From: Rhizobium rhizogenes NBRC 13257
GTDB lineage: Bacteria; Pseudomonadota; Alphaproteobacteria; Rhizobiales; Rhizobiaceae
Assembly: GCF_000696095.1 (NCBI RefSeq)
Contig: NZ_BAYX01000001.1
Coordinates: 620,001-684,000 of the forward strand
Length of the DNA: 64,000 bases
Direction of reading: 5' to 3'
Made by a program: the position numbers and the translations under genes. The notes under the pieces were generated by a model. It searched no databases. It was not told the DNA's origin and was given only the letters and a program-made list of their open reading frames with translations. Within the stretch, counting starts at the first letter, position 1. The number at the start of each line of letters is the position of its first letter. Below are positions 28,401 through 36,378 of this stretch, piece after piece.

Positions 28401-31400
28401 GCGAGCCGGTCTCGGCGAAACGGCTGGTCATGCCGTCGACCGACTGGTTGAGGTTGGTCGAGAAGCTCGCGGCCGAACGCTCAATATCGCCGGCTGCCTG
28501 CTGGATGCGGCCGGCAATATCGCCGGCGCCGCTGTGCAGCCGCTCTTCAAGCGTCTTTGCGCTGGCATCGATGGTCTGGCGCAGCGAAGCTTCGCGATCT
28601 TCGAGCGACATTTCCAGCATGCTGGCGCTTGTGGCGATCGAAGTTCCGATCGCAGTCGCCTGTTCCATAAGGGTATTGTCGATCTGGGCATGGGCGTCGC
28701 GGAGCGTCACGCTGATGGCGTTGCTGCGATCGTCCAAAGTGGAGCGCATGCGCTCATAGGCGGAAGCAAGGTTCTCATCCATCTGTGACAGGCCGGCGCC
28801 GAGCGCCTTTTCAACCCGTTCGGCAGAGCCGCCGACGACGGTTTCGAGACGGTCGCTGCTGCTGCCGAGCAGACCTGAGAGCGCGTCGGTATGAGCGCTG
28901 AGCGAACGGTCGAGGCGCTCCTGATTTTCGGTGTAGGCAGCGCGAATGGCGTCGGCCTTGTCGCCGAAGGCACCGGCAACACGAGATTCCGCGCCGGAAA
29001 CGCTGTCGAGCAGGGCATTGGCCCGGGCTTCCAGCGTGCTTTCGAAGCGGCTTTGGTTTTCGGCGAGCGAGATGGCGAATGCCATGCTCTTGTCGTCGAG
29101 CGTGTCGGTCAGCGCGGCATGGCCGTGGTTGATCGACTGGGTGATTGCTTCCGCGCTGTTTGCCAGCGTTTCCTCGATCCGGGCCTGGTTGTCGGACAGT
29201 GCGATGGCAAGCGCCAGCGTCTTGTCGTCGAGGCTGCCGACGATCTTGTCATGCGTGCCGGCGACCGTATTGGCGAGTGCATCCATACGGCTGGAAAGCG
29301 AATTTTCCAGGCGCGCCTGCGTATCGGCGAGCGAGGCAGCCAGGGCGACGGCCTTCTGATCCAGCGTGTCGGCAACGGCGTTGTGGTTGCCTGAGAAGGC
29401 GTTGGTGATCGCTTCGGCGCGATGAGCCAGCGTTTCCTCAAGGCGCGACTGGCCGTGGGTCAATGCGGCGGCGAGCGCCTTGGTCTTGCCATCCAGCGTA
29501 TTGGCAACCGCTTCGGCATGGCCAGCGACGGTGTCGTCCAGCCGTGCCTGGCTCTCAGAGAGCGCAATGGCAAGCGCCATGGCTTTGTCGTCAAGCGTAT
29601 CGGCAATCTTGCTGTGAGTGTCGGCCAGCGTGCTGGTCAGGCTCTCGGTGCGGCTGTTCAAGGTGTCTTCAATGCGCGATTGGCCATCGGAGAGTGCGAT
29701 AGCCAGCGACATTGCCTTATCGTCAAGCGTATCGGCGATCTTGGCGTGCGTGTCGGCCAATGTGCTCGTCAGGAGCTCGGCACGGTTGTTCAGCGTGTCT
29801 TCGATCCGTGACTGACCATCAGAGAGCGCGATGGCAAGGGCCATGGCCTTGTCGTCCAGCGTGTCTGCGAGCTTGCTATGGGTGTCGGCGACGGTATTCG
29901 CAAAGGTGTCGGCGCGGCTTGCGAGCGTGTTTTCGAGACGAACTTGGCTTTCGGCAAGCGAACTTGTCAGCTTCGACGTGCGCTCATCGAGGGCCGATGT
30001 CAGGTTTTCATGCGTGCCGCTGACGGCGTTGATGATGCCTGCCGAGCGGTCTGCCAGAGACTGCTCGAAGCGCGTCTGGTGGTCGGAGAGGGCGCCGAAC
30101 AGCGCGCTGCTGCGCTCGGCCATGACGGCGTCGACATGCTCATGCGCGGAGCCTAGTGCCTGGGTGATTTCGCTCGTGCGGGCAGACAGGGTGTTGTTGA
30201 TCTCGTTGGCGCGGCCGAGGAAGGTATTGGTCAGCTCGCTCGTGCCCTTGTTGAGGGCAGAGGAGATGTCGGTGGTGGCCGTCTGCACGGTTTTGGTGAA
30301 CTCGCTGGAATGGGTCGCGAGCGTGTCGGTCAGTTCGGCGGAGCGGCCGGCAAAGGCCGAAGTGAGCTCATCCGTGCCGGTCTTGAGGACCGTCGAGACA
30401 TCGCGTGCCACGCCCTGCACTGCGGACGTGAAGGCGCCGGCCCTATCGCCGATCGCGCTTTCCAGAACTTCCTGTCCTGTCGCAAACGTCGTTGCCAGCG
30501 CGAAGGACTGGTCGTTCAGCGACGAGCCAAGGCGCTCGATGCTGGAGGTCAGAATGCCGTCAATGGCATCCGAGCCGCTGCCCAGTGTCTCGTTGATCCG
30601 TGCCAGGCTTTCCGACAGCTTGCTGTCCAGCGAGCCGGCGCGCTTGTCAAAGGCGGAGGTGAATTCGGAGACGCGTTCGTCGAAGGTGGTCGAAAGATGC
30701 GCAACCGTCGACTGGAAGCGCTCCTCGAAGAAGCCGGAGCGAAGATCGATATCCATGATGGTATCGTCGGCGGTCGACTGAAGGCTCTGGCGGAAGCTCG
30801 CGCCCTTTTCGTCGAGGCTGCTGTTCAGCTTAGAGAGGACGGCATCCAGCGTTCCGGTGATCGAGCGTTCGCTGCCGGTCAGGCTCTCGCTGATTTCGCG
30901 GGTGCGGGCGACCAGCGTTTCGTTGAGCTGGCGTGCACGTTCGTTGAGCGCAGTATTGAGCTTCTCGGTATTGGCATCGAGCGTCGATGCGCGGGTCTCG
31001 AACTGTCCCACGAGTTCCTTGCCGCGTTCGGCCAGGGTCGAAGACAGAGATTCAAGCCGCGAGTCAAATTCCTGGCTCAGTGCGAAACCGGAGGCATTGA
31101 GGTTCTGCAGCAGGCTGTCGGTCTTGGCGGACAGCAGAGTGCCAAGTGCCTCCACGGCGGCATCGGATGTCTCCATCAGCGTGGCGGCGCGTGTGTCGAT
31201 CATCGAGGCGAAAGCCTCGCCGGAGGTCGACAGGCGCACGGCGATTTCCTCGGTCGCCAGCGACAGGTCTTCGCGGATCTGTTCATGCACGCCAACGATT
31301 GACGAACGAATGCGTTCGGCGTGGTTGACGATCGCGTCGCGTTCGGAGCCAAGTTCATGCACAAGGCCGCGCACGCGCAGCTCGTTATCGGCGTAGCTGC

Positions 31401-32142
31401 GCTCCAGCGCGTTGACTTCAGTGTGAACCAGCGTCTCGAGCTCGGTGGCGCGGGCAATCGTCCGCTCGATGCCTTCGTTCATGGCCGAGACTTCGCGGCG
31501 CACGGCCTGGCCGACGGTCATGATGCGTTCGGAGGCGACGGTTTCGGGCTCGACGAGGCGCAATGCCACCTCAGCCATGGAGCGGGCGGCGTTGCGCATA
31601 TCCTGGGCGCGCGAAATCATCATGCCGAAGGCGTAGAAAAGAAGGACAGGAACGACGATGCCAATGATACAGGCAATGACGCCGGGAAGGGCGGCGAGAT
31701 CGGCAATCGTGCGGATGTTGCGGATCTGATCGCCGTACAGCAGGAAAGCGAGCCCGGCGCCCCCGATGATCCAGAACAGCGAAACGATCGTGGCGTTGCG
31801 AACGGCATTGCTTTGGGAACCGCCGTCGAGAGCTTTCAGGATGCTCGCCGGGCTGGCGCGGTTGGCGTCGTTGGCCGGAGCAAAAACCGGGCCTTTCGGC
31901 GCTTCGGCCGGGCGGGCCGCTGCTGCGGTCGCGCTGCGCGCTGCGGCTGCCTTGCGGGCCGTATCTTCCTGGGACTGTGTTGCAGGCGGATTCGATGGCT
32001 CAGACACTATTGCCTCCGGGGCATCTGGCGTTGATCCGCCGCGAGACTCCAAGCTATCCTCACTGAAATCGATCTGTAAAGCTTCGTCCAATGCCTGAAA
32101 GGCTTTGTCCTCGATCGACTCGATGTACTTTTTGTTCGCCAT
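25465..32142 (-). CDS. gpr: GROWTH POLE RING (GPR)-type giant apolipoprotein-like protein
   Basis: A 2225-residue protein, often annotated as kinesin-like or apolipoprotein A1/A4/E-like. Order: acidic/Ala-Pro N-terminus (1-110), two transmembrane helices (about 113-180; VSLFWIIGGAGLAFLLYG and IACIIGIVVPVLLFYAFGMM), about 1700 residues of amphipathic helix with an 11-residue period, a Pro/Gln/Ala-rich linker near 1990-2060, and a conserved C-terminal domain (VESLNSLSVDIARAIDHD, DLWRRYQRGERDVFTRRLY). Size and layout match the Agrobacterium tumefaciens GPR protein, which forms a ring at the growing pole and is needed for polar growth and rod shape. The many long open frames on the opposite strand are shadows of the repeats. 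Confidence 0.88.
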   Translation of the reverse strand: MANKKYIESIEDKAFQALDEALQIDFSEDSLESRGGSTPDAPEAIVSEPSNPPATQSQEDTARKAAAARSATAAAARPAEAPKGPVFAPANDANRASPASILKALDGGSQSNAVRNATIVSLFWIIGGAGLAFLLYGDQIRNIRTIADLAALPGVIACIIGIVVPVLLFYAFGMMISRAQDMRNAARSMAEVALRLVEPETVASERIMTVGQAVRREVSAMNEGIERTIARATELETLVHTEVNALERSYADNELRVRGLVHELGSERDAIVNHAERIRSSIVGVHEQIREDLSLATEEIAVRLSTSGEAFASMIDTRAATLMETSDAAVEALGTLLSAKTDSLLQNLNASGFALSQEFDSRLESLSSTLAERGKELVGQFETRASTLDANTEKLNTALNERARQLNETLVARTREISESLTGSERSITGTLDAVLSKLNSSLDEKGASFRQSLQSTADDTIMDIDLRSGFFEERFQSTVAHLSTTFDERVSEFTSAFDKRAGSLDSKLSESLARINETLGSGSDAIDGILTSSIERLGSSLNDQSFALATTFATGQEVLESAIGDRAGAFTSAVQGVARDVSTVLKTGTDELTSAFAGRSAELTDTLATHSSEFTKTVQTATTDISSALNKGTSELTNTFLGRANEINNTLSARTSEITQALGSAHEHVDAVMAERSSALFGALSDHQTRFEQSLADRSAGIINAVSGTHENLTSALDERTSKLTSSLAESQVRLENTLASRADTFANTVADTHSKLADTLDDKAMALAIALSDGQSRIEDTLNNRAELLTSTLADTHAKIADTLDDKAMSLAIALSDGQSRIEDTLNSRTESLTSTLADTHSKIADTLDDKAMALAIALSESQARLDDTVAGHAEAVANTLDGKTKALAAALTHGQSRLEETLAHRAEAITNAFSGNHNAVADTLDQKAVALAASLADTQARLENSLSSRMDALANTVAGTHDKIVGSLDDKTLALAIALSDNQARIEETLANSAEAITQSINHGHAALTDTLDDKSMAFAISLAENQSRFESTLEARANALLDSVSGAESRVAGAFGDKADAIRAAYTENQERLDRSLSAHTDALSGLLGSSSDRLETVVGGSAERVEKALGAGLSQMDENLASAYERMRSTLDDRSNAISVTLRDAHAQIDNTLMEQATAIGTSIATSASMLEMSLEDREASLRQTIDASAKTLEERLHSGAGDIAGRIQQAAGDIERSAASFSTNLNQSVDGMTSRFAETGSRVEASLSALENRIHEGVGGVAAQVDAAGNRLSDTLASGAARIDSSGGDAATRLTSALDERLATLAEALDSRTTHLNQALESGSARIEERLSTMDRALNVGLEAVNRTIEGKATNLATTLRTAVADAAQGMDSEATRTADLLARTGQQFADDLGNHSDAFTRVMSERSEEIVGRVSETHNRLASQAAAVAQTFSEAGNAIVNKVAEAETLVGNQVNAISQALSSAEQSLEARGSAIRNTLAGGSEQIASTMAQVERALDERSNAIRSNLEERANEINATLADVDKALEARGTSIRTSLDERTRELNSMLAGRSTELSRLIDEKARPIVDRYAATGQEAAALISQAAQESTDRLRAENAALIDAIASRTNDTLAAISARTEHAANTVSSLENNLLASVNGIIERLADNNSTIVGMLNNATQEFAAVDDRLSATSAQFADSASKAGEMVSASTRLLEGKVDKLADVSGKTLSQVGGIIGRFDEHSKVLTQASQLLGAAQSNLVSTLEERETALQNLSIGLVQRSEEIENTMRALGSMVETAFDRAEQRSNQVTGNLRQGVQSSFADIGRVLSEAEKRAEEAAETMRGTLQKAGEEANQSIESTFANAERRSGDLTNRLRGGLSASIADVEQMLSEAGKSSDGAAQQLRETLRVAVDDAVGRFSGATDEIRRSAGDIRRELDLTRSELKRGAFDLPEEAKESAAAMRRAVAEQIKALQDISQIVGRSTQHLEISEPAARALTEAPPAQRPRPAAPAPTAAAPAPRPQQPAPQAPVAQQPAPQQPAPQPQQPSIEALGLRGTISADRPVAPQPRPTEAPVPARQETAGGGWISDLLRGASRDEAADLQPARQATPRTQTESAPAARNPRHVVESLNSLSVDIARAIDHDASVDLWRRYQRGERDVFTRRLYTLKGQQTFDEIKRKYDREPEFRTAVDRYIADFEKLLADVARTDRDRTVTQSYLTSDTGKVYTMLAHAAGRLN
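28966..29988 (-). repeat. Tandem 44-residue (132-bp) repeats inside gpr
   Basis: Eight consecutive units start with D-[DEGQ]-[KR]: DERTSKL, DDKAMAL, DDKAMSL, DDKAMAL, DGKTKAL, DQKAVAL, DDKTLAL, DDKSMAF. Seven are 44 residues and one is 33, so all are multiples of 11, the apolipoprotein-like hendecad. DNA identity is highest between the second, third and fourth units (around 29560-29860), a likely site of unequal recombination. Confidence 0.8.
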
Positions 32143-32180
32143 ACGGTTACGCCTCGTTACAACTCAATCGGGCCTGCCGT

Positions 32181-32216
32181 GTCTTTTCCGGAAAATCCGC
32201 CACGTCCGGAAAAGAC
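32181..32216 (-). other. Strong inverted repeat in the 5' leader of gpr
   Basis: Perfect 11-bp arms GTCTTTTCCGG / CCGGAAAAGAC with a 14-base loop, 39-74 bases upstream of the gpr start. Without a T tract it is not a terminator. It could be an RNA hairpin in the leader or a protein-binding palindrome. Confidence 0.55.
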
Positions 32217-32438
32217 GAACCCTGCCTCCCGCGAGGTCACCCGTCTTCGACTGCTGTCGAGATGGATTTCCCATTACATTTCAGGGTGGATACCCGCTTT
32301 ATCAAACGGATGGTATGAAAACATTACCACTATCCACTCCTTGGGCAAAGGCGTGTGCCATAAACCCAATTTAACAGTATCGTAGTGACACATTCCCCTA
32401 GGCGTGACAATTAATTCCACTGCCGGCTCATCACGACA

Positions 32439-32454
32439 TTAAGCTATTGTTAAC
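32439..32454. promoter_or_regulatory. Candidate CtrA-binding site (TTAA-N7-TTAAC)
   Basis: TTAAGCTATTGTTAAC matches the full CtrA consensus TTAA-N7-TTAAC exactly. It lies about 300 bases before gpr and about 180 before the Hpt gene, in an otherwise AT-rich 493-base divergent gap (32143-32635) with no gene. Confidence 0.55.
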
Positions 32455-32501
32455 ATTTTTTACCCGAGGAACCGGGCGAAAGTCTAATAATTCAGCCATG
32501 T

Positions 32502-32519
32502 TTAACGCGCATTAACCAT
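32502..32519 (+). promoter_or_regulatory. Second candidate CtrA site (TTAA-N6-TTAACCAT)
   Basis: TTAACGCGCATTAACCAT ends in the exact TTAACCAT motif used by CtrA; the spacing to the first TTAA is 6 rather than 7. It is 117 bases before the Hpt gene start. Further single TTAAC copies occur near 32371 and 32553. Confidence 0.5.
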
Positions 32520-32635
32520 GTCGCGAGATTTGCGCCCTGAATGTGCCAAAATTTAACTCGATGGCCATCAGCAGGCCGCAAGCATGCGGCAGATCCCTAA
32601 GAAGTCATAGATATATAAGACGGGAGAGTTGGCAC

Positions 32636-33004
32636 ATGGCAGCATTGAATATCGCGTTCGAAGCCCCGGATAATTCGCGGGGCGCGGCGCCGTCGCGGGA
32701 GCGGGCGATCGACCTGGTTCATCTGGCGAAGCAGACGATGGGCGACAAGGCACTGGAAGTGGAAGTGCTCCAGATGTTTGCCCGGCAGGCGCGCTCCTGT
32801 CTGCAGGAAATCAGCAGCGGCGACGGCAAGCGTGTAAGGGCCGCGTCGCACAAGCTTAAGGGAGCTGCCAGTGCGGTTGGCGCCTTTAAAGTAGCCGATG
32901 CCGCCAGCGCACTGGAGAACAAGGCGGGTGACGCCTCCTGCATGGCGACGGTGACCGCCAGCGTCATCGAGGCTGAGAATTTCATTCTCAAGCTGTCGCG
33001 TTGA
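32636..33004 (+). CDS. Hpt-domain phosphotransfer protein
   Basis: A 122-residue single-domain protein. The phosphoacceptor is the His in AASHKLKGAASAVGA, the standard Hpt signature (H-x-L-K-G). Helices before and after (ALEVEVLQMFARQARSCLQEI and VADAASALENKAG) complete the four-helix bundle. It would carry phosphate between a hybrid kinase and a response regulator. The ATG at 32636 has GGGAGA upstream. It is not ChpT, which is larger and lacks this motif. CtrA-like sites upstream and cckA 10 kb away make a cell-cycle role plausible but unproven. Confidence 0.82.
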   Translation: MAALNIAFEAPDNSRGAAPSRERAIDLVHLAKQTMGDKALEVEVLQMFARQARSCLQEISSGDGKRVRAASHKLKGAASAVGAFKVADAASALENKAGDASCMATVTASVIEAENFILKLSR

Positions 33005-33153
33005 CCTGAGACGGCCGGAAACCAAGGATTCTCGTCATTGCGCCGCCAAACGGTTTCCGCCGTTTCGGCGGCGCTAATGTTGACTGCCTCCGGGAATTGG
33101 TGGAAGAAAAATTCCGGATCATCCTTCACACACGAATACCGGAATTCATTCAC

Positions 33154-33474
33154 ATGACCAAACTGACCATCGTCGCTTTCGACGGCACGCGTTTTGACCT
33201 CAATGCCGACGATGGCTCTACAGTGATGGAGAATGCTGTTCGCAACTCCGTTCCTGGCGTTGATGCCGAATGCGGCGGCGCCTGTGCTTGTGCCACCTGT
33301 CATGTCTATGTCGATGATAACTGGGTGGAGAAGGTCGGCGGTCCGGCGCCGATGGAAGAAGACATGCTGGACTTCGCTTTCGACGTCCGTCCGAGCTCGC
33401 GGCTTTCCTGTCAGATCAAGATGACGCAGGCGCTCGACGGTCTCGTCGTGCACGTTCCCGAACGTCAGGCCTGA
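33154..33474 (+). CDS. 2Fe-2S ferredoxin (adrenodoxin type)
   Basis: A 106-residue electron carrier. The cluster ligands are [11 protein letters not shown] (C-x5-C-x2-C) plus a later Cys in RLSCQIKM, as in alphaproteobacterial FdxB-type ferredoxins that serve cytochromes P450 or Fe-S assembly. The ATG at 33154 gives the family length; no strong ribosome site is visible. No hydroxylase or Fe-S assembly gene is adjacent. Confidence 0.9.
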   Translation: MTKLTIVAFDGTRFDLNADDGSTVMENAVRNSVPGVDAECGGACACATCHVYVDDNWVEKVGGPAPMEEDMLDFAFDVRPSSRLSCQIKMTQALDGLVVHVPERQA

Positions 33475-33848
33475 TAAACAGGCGATCTTTCCATGCTGTT
33501 GGCAAAAAGATGCCTCGCTCAGCTTGTCGCAGCGAGCGAGGCAAGGCGGGCGCATCACCAACAGGCAAGGGAGGAAACACCTGTGGTTTCAGGACGCGCC
33601 AGGAGAACACCTGGATATGTGCATTCAAGAATAGAACTCTGACAGGTCTATGCGAAAAGCTTTTTCTTTTTCTCATTTCGATCCGCCAGAATCGGATCAG
33701 CGCTGTGACTACTAGGAAGAACCTGTTTTAGATTCTCGTAAAGTTCAAAGAGCAAAACCGGTGAACGATTCACAGCTAATAGTGACAGTTTTCACACAGG
33801 TGGCTGTGATTAAAGCGTGATTTTGGTGGAAAACCGCCTCGGCGGCTC
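33475..33848. other. 374-base gap with a 10-bp hairpin but no gene
   Basis: The only clear structure is TGCCTCGCTC / GAGCGAGGCA at 33511-33543 with a 13-base loop and no T tract, 37 bases after the ferredoxin stop; it may protect the mRNA end. A shorter inverted repeat TCACA/TGTGA lies near 33792-33810. No coding frame has convincing codon use. Confidence 0.5.
33830..33847 (-). terminator. Possible terminator of the DUF922 gene
   Basis: On the minus strand CCGCC/GGCGG with a very short loop is followed by TTTT. It abuts the stop codon. Weak. Confidence 0.3.
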
Positions 33849-34469
33849 TTATTCCCCACGCCGCTGACTGCGATAGGTCAGCAGTCGCTGCATGCGATTC
33901 TGGAAATTCATTGCTTCGATTCGGTCGAATCGAGCCTGGTCCTTGTCATGAAGCTCGGTTTCCCGGGCGGTGACGTCGTTTGCCCTGTCCTGCAGCGTAT
34001 CGCAATCCCTGGCCGGCCGTAGAGCGAGGATTCCTTGTTCCATCCGGCGTGCATGCTGGCGTGCGATATCCACATGCCGGTCCTCGTGGCGTCGAATGTC
34101 GTCCGAGAGCGTGTCCCAGATCATTGACAGTTGCCGGCTTGCATTTCGGCGGTCGCGCCAGCGCGGCAGGATGATTTCGGTATCGACCGTGATCTTGACG
34201 CCGGCGATATGGCAACGCCCGTCTCTTTGCTCATAGGTCGCATTGCCGCCGAAGCGGATTTTTGTGGCCCCTGGATGATGGCTGCTGGAGCCCATGGCAA
34301 CCGGCCCGCGCGCATTCAGCGCCGCGTCGAGCGTATCGGCGCTATTGCCCTTGATGTCGAAATAGGAGACGGATTTGCGGGCGATCACCTCCGCTTTCGC
34401 CACATCGCAAATGCCGCACAGAAGCAACAGGATGATCGGAACGCGGATGTGGCGGGATGCAAACGGCAT
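33849..34469 (-). CDS. DUF922 putative zinc protease, exported
   Basis: A 206-residue protein with a signal peptide (hydrophobic core IILLLLCGICDVAKA). The DUF922 domain shows a His-Glu-x-x-His-type motif in RRHEDRHVDIARQHARRM, with RCHIAGVKITVDTEIILPRW before it. The family is predicted to be a Zn-dependent peptidase of the periplasm; no substrate is known. It diverges from folP with 102 bases between. Confidence 0.75.
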   Translation of the reverse strand: MPFASRHIRVPIILLLLCGICDVAKAEVIARKSVSYFDIKGNSADTLDAALNARGPVAMGSSSHHPGATKIRFGGNATYEQRDGRCHIAGVKITVDTEIILPRWRDRRNASRQLSMIWDTLSDDIRRHEDRHVDIARQHARRMEQGILALRPARDCDTLQDRANDVTARETELHDKDQARFDRIEAMNFQNRMQRLLTYRSQRRGE

Positions 34470-34571
34470 TCATGCTGCTACCAGTTGAACTTCGATCAAG
34501 CTTGCGGCATAGCCACTGCGAGCGCAATATCGGGCGCGAGGTTTTTTCATTTTCAATGGGATGGACGGTTC

Positions 34572-35435
34572 GTGACGGAGCTTCGCAGCCATAGTTGGCA
34601 TGTCGCACACGGGCGCAGGCTCGACCTTGGCGAGCACAGCGTTATCATGGCGATCGTCAACGTGACGCCGGATTCCTTTTCCGACGGCGGCCACTATGAG
34701 GCTGTCGATGCGGCGGTCGCCCATGCGCTTGCCTGCGTCGAGGAGGGTGCTGATATCATCGATATCGGTGGGGAGTCGACCAAGCCGAACGCGGACGCCG
34801 TCAGTGCCACGGAAGAGCAGGGGCGGGTACTGCCGGTCATCGAGGCGCTGCGTGGCAAGACGGATGCGCTGATCTCCATCGACACCTATCGCGCCGATAC
34901 GGCACGGCTGGCGATTGGCGCCGGCGCCCATATCGTCAACGACGTCTTCGGTCTGCAGCGTGAGCCGGAGATCGCCGCATTGGCGGCGCAGACGGGCGCG
35001 GGGCTCTGCATCATGCACACCGGCCGCGACCGACAGAAACTTACTGATGTTATCGACGACCAGGTGCTGTTTTTGAGCCGATCACTCGATATCGCCGCTG
35101 CGGCTGGTGTGGACAAGCAGAATATCGTACTCGATCCCGGCTTCGGTTTTGCCAAGGATACCGAGGAGAATCTGGAGCTGATGGCGCGCTTCACCGCGCT
35201 GCTGCGCTTCGAATTGCCCCTGCTGGCCGGCACATCGCGCAAGCGTTTTGTCGGCGCCGTCACCGGGCGCGATGCGTCCGATCGTGATGTGGGGACGGCG
35301 GCGACCAGCGCCATATTGCGTTTGCAGGGCGCCGCGATTTTTCGGGTACACAATGTCGCAATTAACAGGGATGCACTGGCGGTCGCGGATGCTATCCTTA
35401 GGACACGGGCGAAATTAGGCGGCAGGACGCCATAA
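34572..35435 (+). CDS. folP: Dihydropteroate synthase
   Basis: A 287-residue folate enzyme joining dihydropterin pyrophosphate and p-aminobenzoate. Motifs: IVNVTPDSFSDGG (pyrophosphate loop), GADIIDIGGESTKPNA (loop 2), SIDTYRADTA, LDPGFGFAKDTEENLELM and the C-terminal FRVHNVA. The GTG at 34572 is the best start for family length; the open frame continues upstream without a plausible site. It heads folP-folB-folK. Confidence 0.93.
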   Translation: MTELRSHSWHVAHGRRLDLGEHSVIMAIVNVTPDSFSDGGHYEAVDAAVAHALACVEEGADIIDIGGESTKPNADAVSATEEQGRVLPVIEALRGKTDALISIDTYRADTARLAIGAGAHIVNDVFGLQREPEIAALAAQTGAGLCIMHTGRDRQKLTDVIDDQVLFLSRSLDIAAAAGVDKQNIVLDPGFGFAKDTEENLELMARFTALLRFELPLLAGTSRKRFVGAVTGRDASDRDVGTAATSAILRLQGAAIFRVHNVAINRDALAVADAILRTRAKLGGRTP

Positions 35436-35440
35436 GCGAT

Positions 35441-35803
35441 ATGATCTACACCATCACCCTTCAGAACTGTGCCTTCTTTGCCCGCCATGGCGTGCATGAT
35501 GAAGAGGAGTTCCTCGGCCAGCGCTTCTTCGTCGATGCCGAACTTGATGTCGATGGCGGCGATGCGCTGGATCGGGATTCGATCGGCGATACCGTCAATT
35601 ACGGCATCGCCTTCAGCGTCATCGAGGAAATCGTCACCGGCCGCCGCCGCTATCTGATCGAGGCGCTGGCGCTCGACGTCGCCAAGGAACTGTGTCGGCG
35701 GTTTCCGAACATCCGTCGGGCGAAGATCACCGTGCGCAAGCCGAATGCGCCGGTTCCGGGCGTTCTTGATTATGTGCAGGTGAGCGTTGAACACTTTGCC
35801 TGA
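35441..35803 (+). CDS. folB: Dihydroneopterin aldolase
   Basis: A 120-residue enzyme converting dihydroneopterin to hydroxymethyl-dihydropterin. Typical start YTITLQNCAFFARHGVHDEEEFLGQRFFVDAELDVD, with the conserved YGIAFSVIEEIV and the C-terminal Lys region RAKITVRKPNAPVPGVLDYV. It is five bases after folP and overlaps folK by 17 bases, so translation is coupled. Confidence 0.93.
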   Translation: MIYTITLQNCAFFARHGVHDEEEFLGQRFFVDAELDVDGGDALDRDSIGDTVNYGIAFSVIEEIVTGRRRYLIEALALDVAKELCRRFPNIRRAKITVRKPNAPVPGVLDYVQVSVEHFA

Positions 35804-36314
35804 AGCTGGTTTTTCGCGCGCCACTCTCGGCCTCGGCGGCAACCTCGACAATCCCGTGCGGGCCATGGCGCTTGCCTTGCGGACGCTGGACGCGCGCGAT
35901 GATTGCCGTGTTGCCGCGGTGTCGCGGGTCTATCGTACGCCGCCATGGGGTAAGACCGATCAATCCTTCTTCTATAATTCCTGCGCCGCTATCGATACGA
36001 CGTTGCCGCCGGAAGCACTGCTCGATGTCTGCCTGAATATCGAGCGCGAGATGAAGCGGGTGCGCCTGGAGCGCTGGGGGCCGCGCACGATCGACATCGA
36101 TGTTCTGACCTATGGCGATATCGAGCAGGTCGAACCACTGCTGACGATCCCGCATCCGCGCATGACAGAACGGGGCTTTGTGCTGATGCCGCTTGCGGAT
36201 TTTGCCGCCGACCTCTTGGTCAAGGGACGAGCGGTGAAGGATTGGCTGGGCGCAGTGGACGTGCAGGGGATCGAGATCGCCGATGAAAACCGCGACTGGT
36301 GGCGTTCGGTCTGA
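35787..36314 (+). CDS. folK: 2-amino-4-hydroxy-6-hydroxymethyldihydropteridine diphosphokinase
   Basis: A 175-residue pyrophosphokinase. Visible motifs: LGLGGNLDNP at the start, VYRTPPWGKTDQSFFYNSCAAI, and RWGPRTIDIDVLTYGD followed by IPHPRMTERGFVLMPLAD. It starts with TTG at 35787, the first start after an in-frame stop, with AGGTGAG upstream inside the end of folB. It makes the substrate for FolP. Confidence 0.92.
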   Translation: MNTLPEAGFSRATLGLGGNLDNPVRAMALALRTLDARDDCRVAAVSRVYRTPPWGKTDQSFFYNSCAAIDTTLPPEALLDVCLNIEREMKRVRLERWGPRTIDIDVLTYGDIEQVEPLLTIPHPRMTERGFVLMPLADFAADLLVKGRAVKDWLGAVDVQGIEIADENRDWWRSV

Positions 36315-36324
36315 ACTGGGAAAC

Positions 36325-36354
36325 AAAAAGCCGGCATATCAATGCCGGCTTTTT
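36325..36354. terminator. Bidirectional terminator between folK and the secreted-protein gene
   Basis: Perfect 13-bp stem AAAAAGCCGGCAT / ATGCCGGCTTTTT with a 4-base loop; it works for both convergent genes. Confidence 0.92.
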
Positions 36355-36378
36355 CATGAATAACGATAGGCCAGTATC

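Noticed and set aside
27262..28788. Long open frame of 508 codons on the + strand inside gpr, and several others there
   Set aside because: It is the mirror of the repetitive GPR coding sequence; the minus frame has consistent helix periodicity, matches a known family and is 2225 codons long.
28966..29988. Regularly spaced 132-base repeats that could suggest a repeat array
   Set aside because: They are coding, degenerate at the DNA level, in phase with 11-residue helical blocks, and have no spacers, so not CRISPR or satellite DNA.
33511..33543. Strong hairpin after the ferredoxin gene as an intrinsic terminator
   Set aside because: It is followed by a GC-rich stretch with no T tract, so only a stabilising or unknown role is supported.
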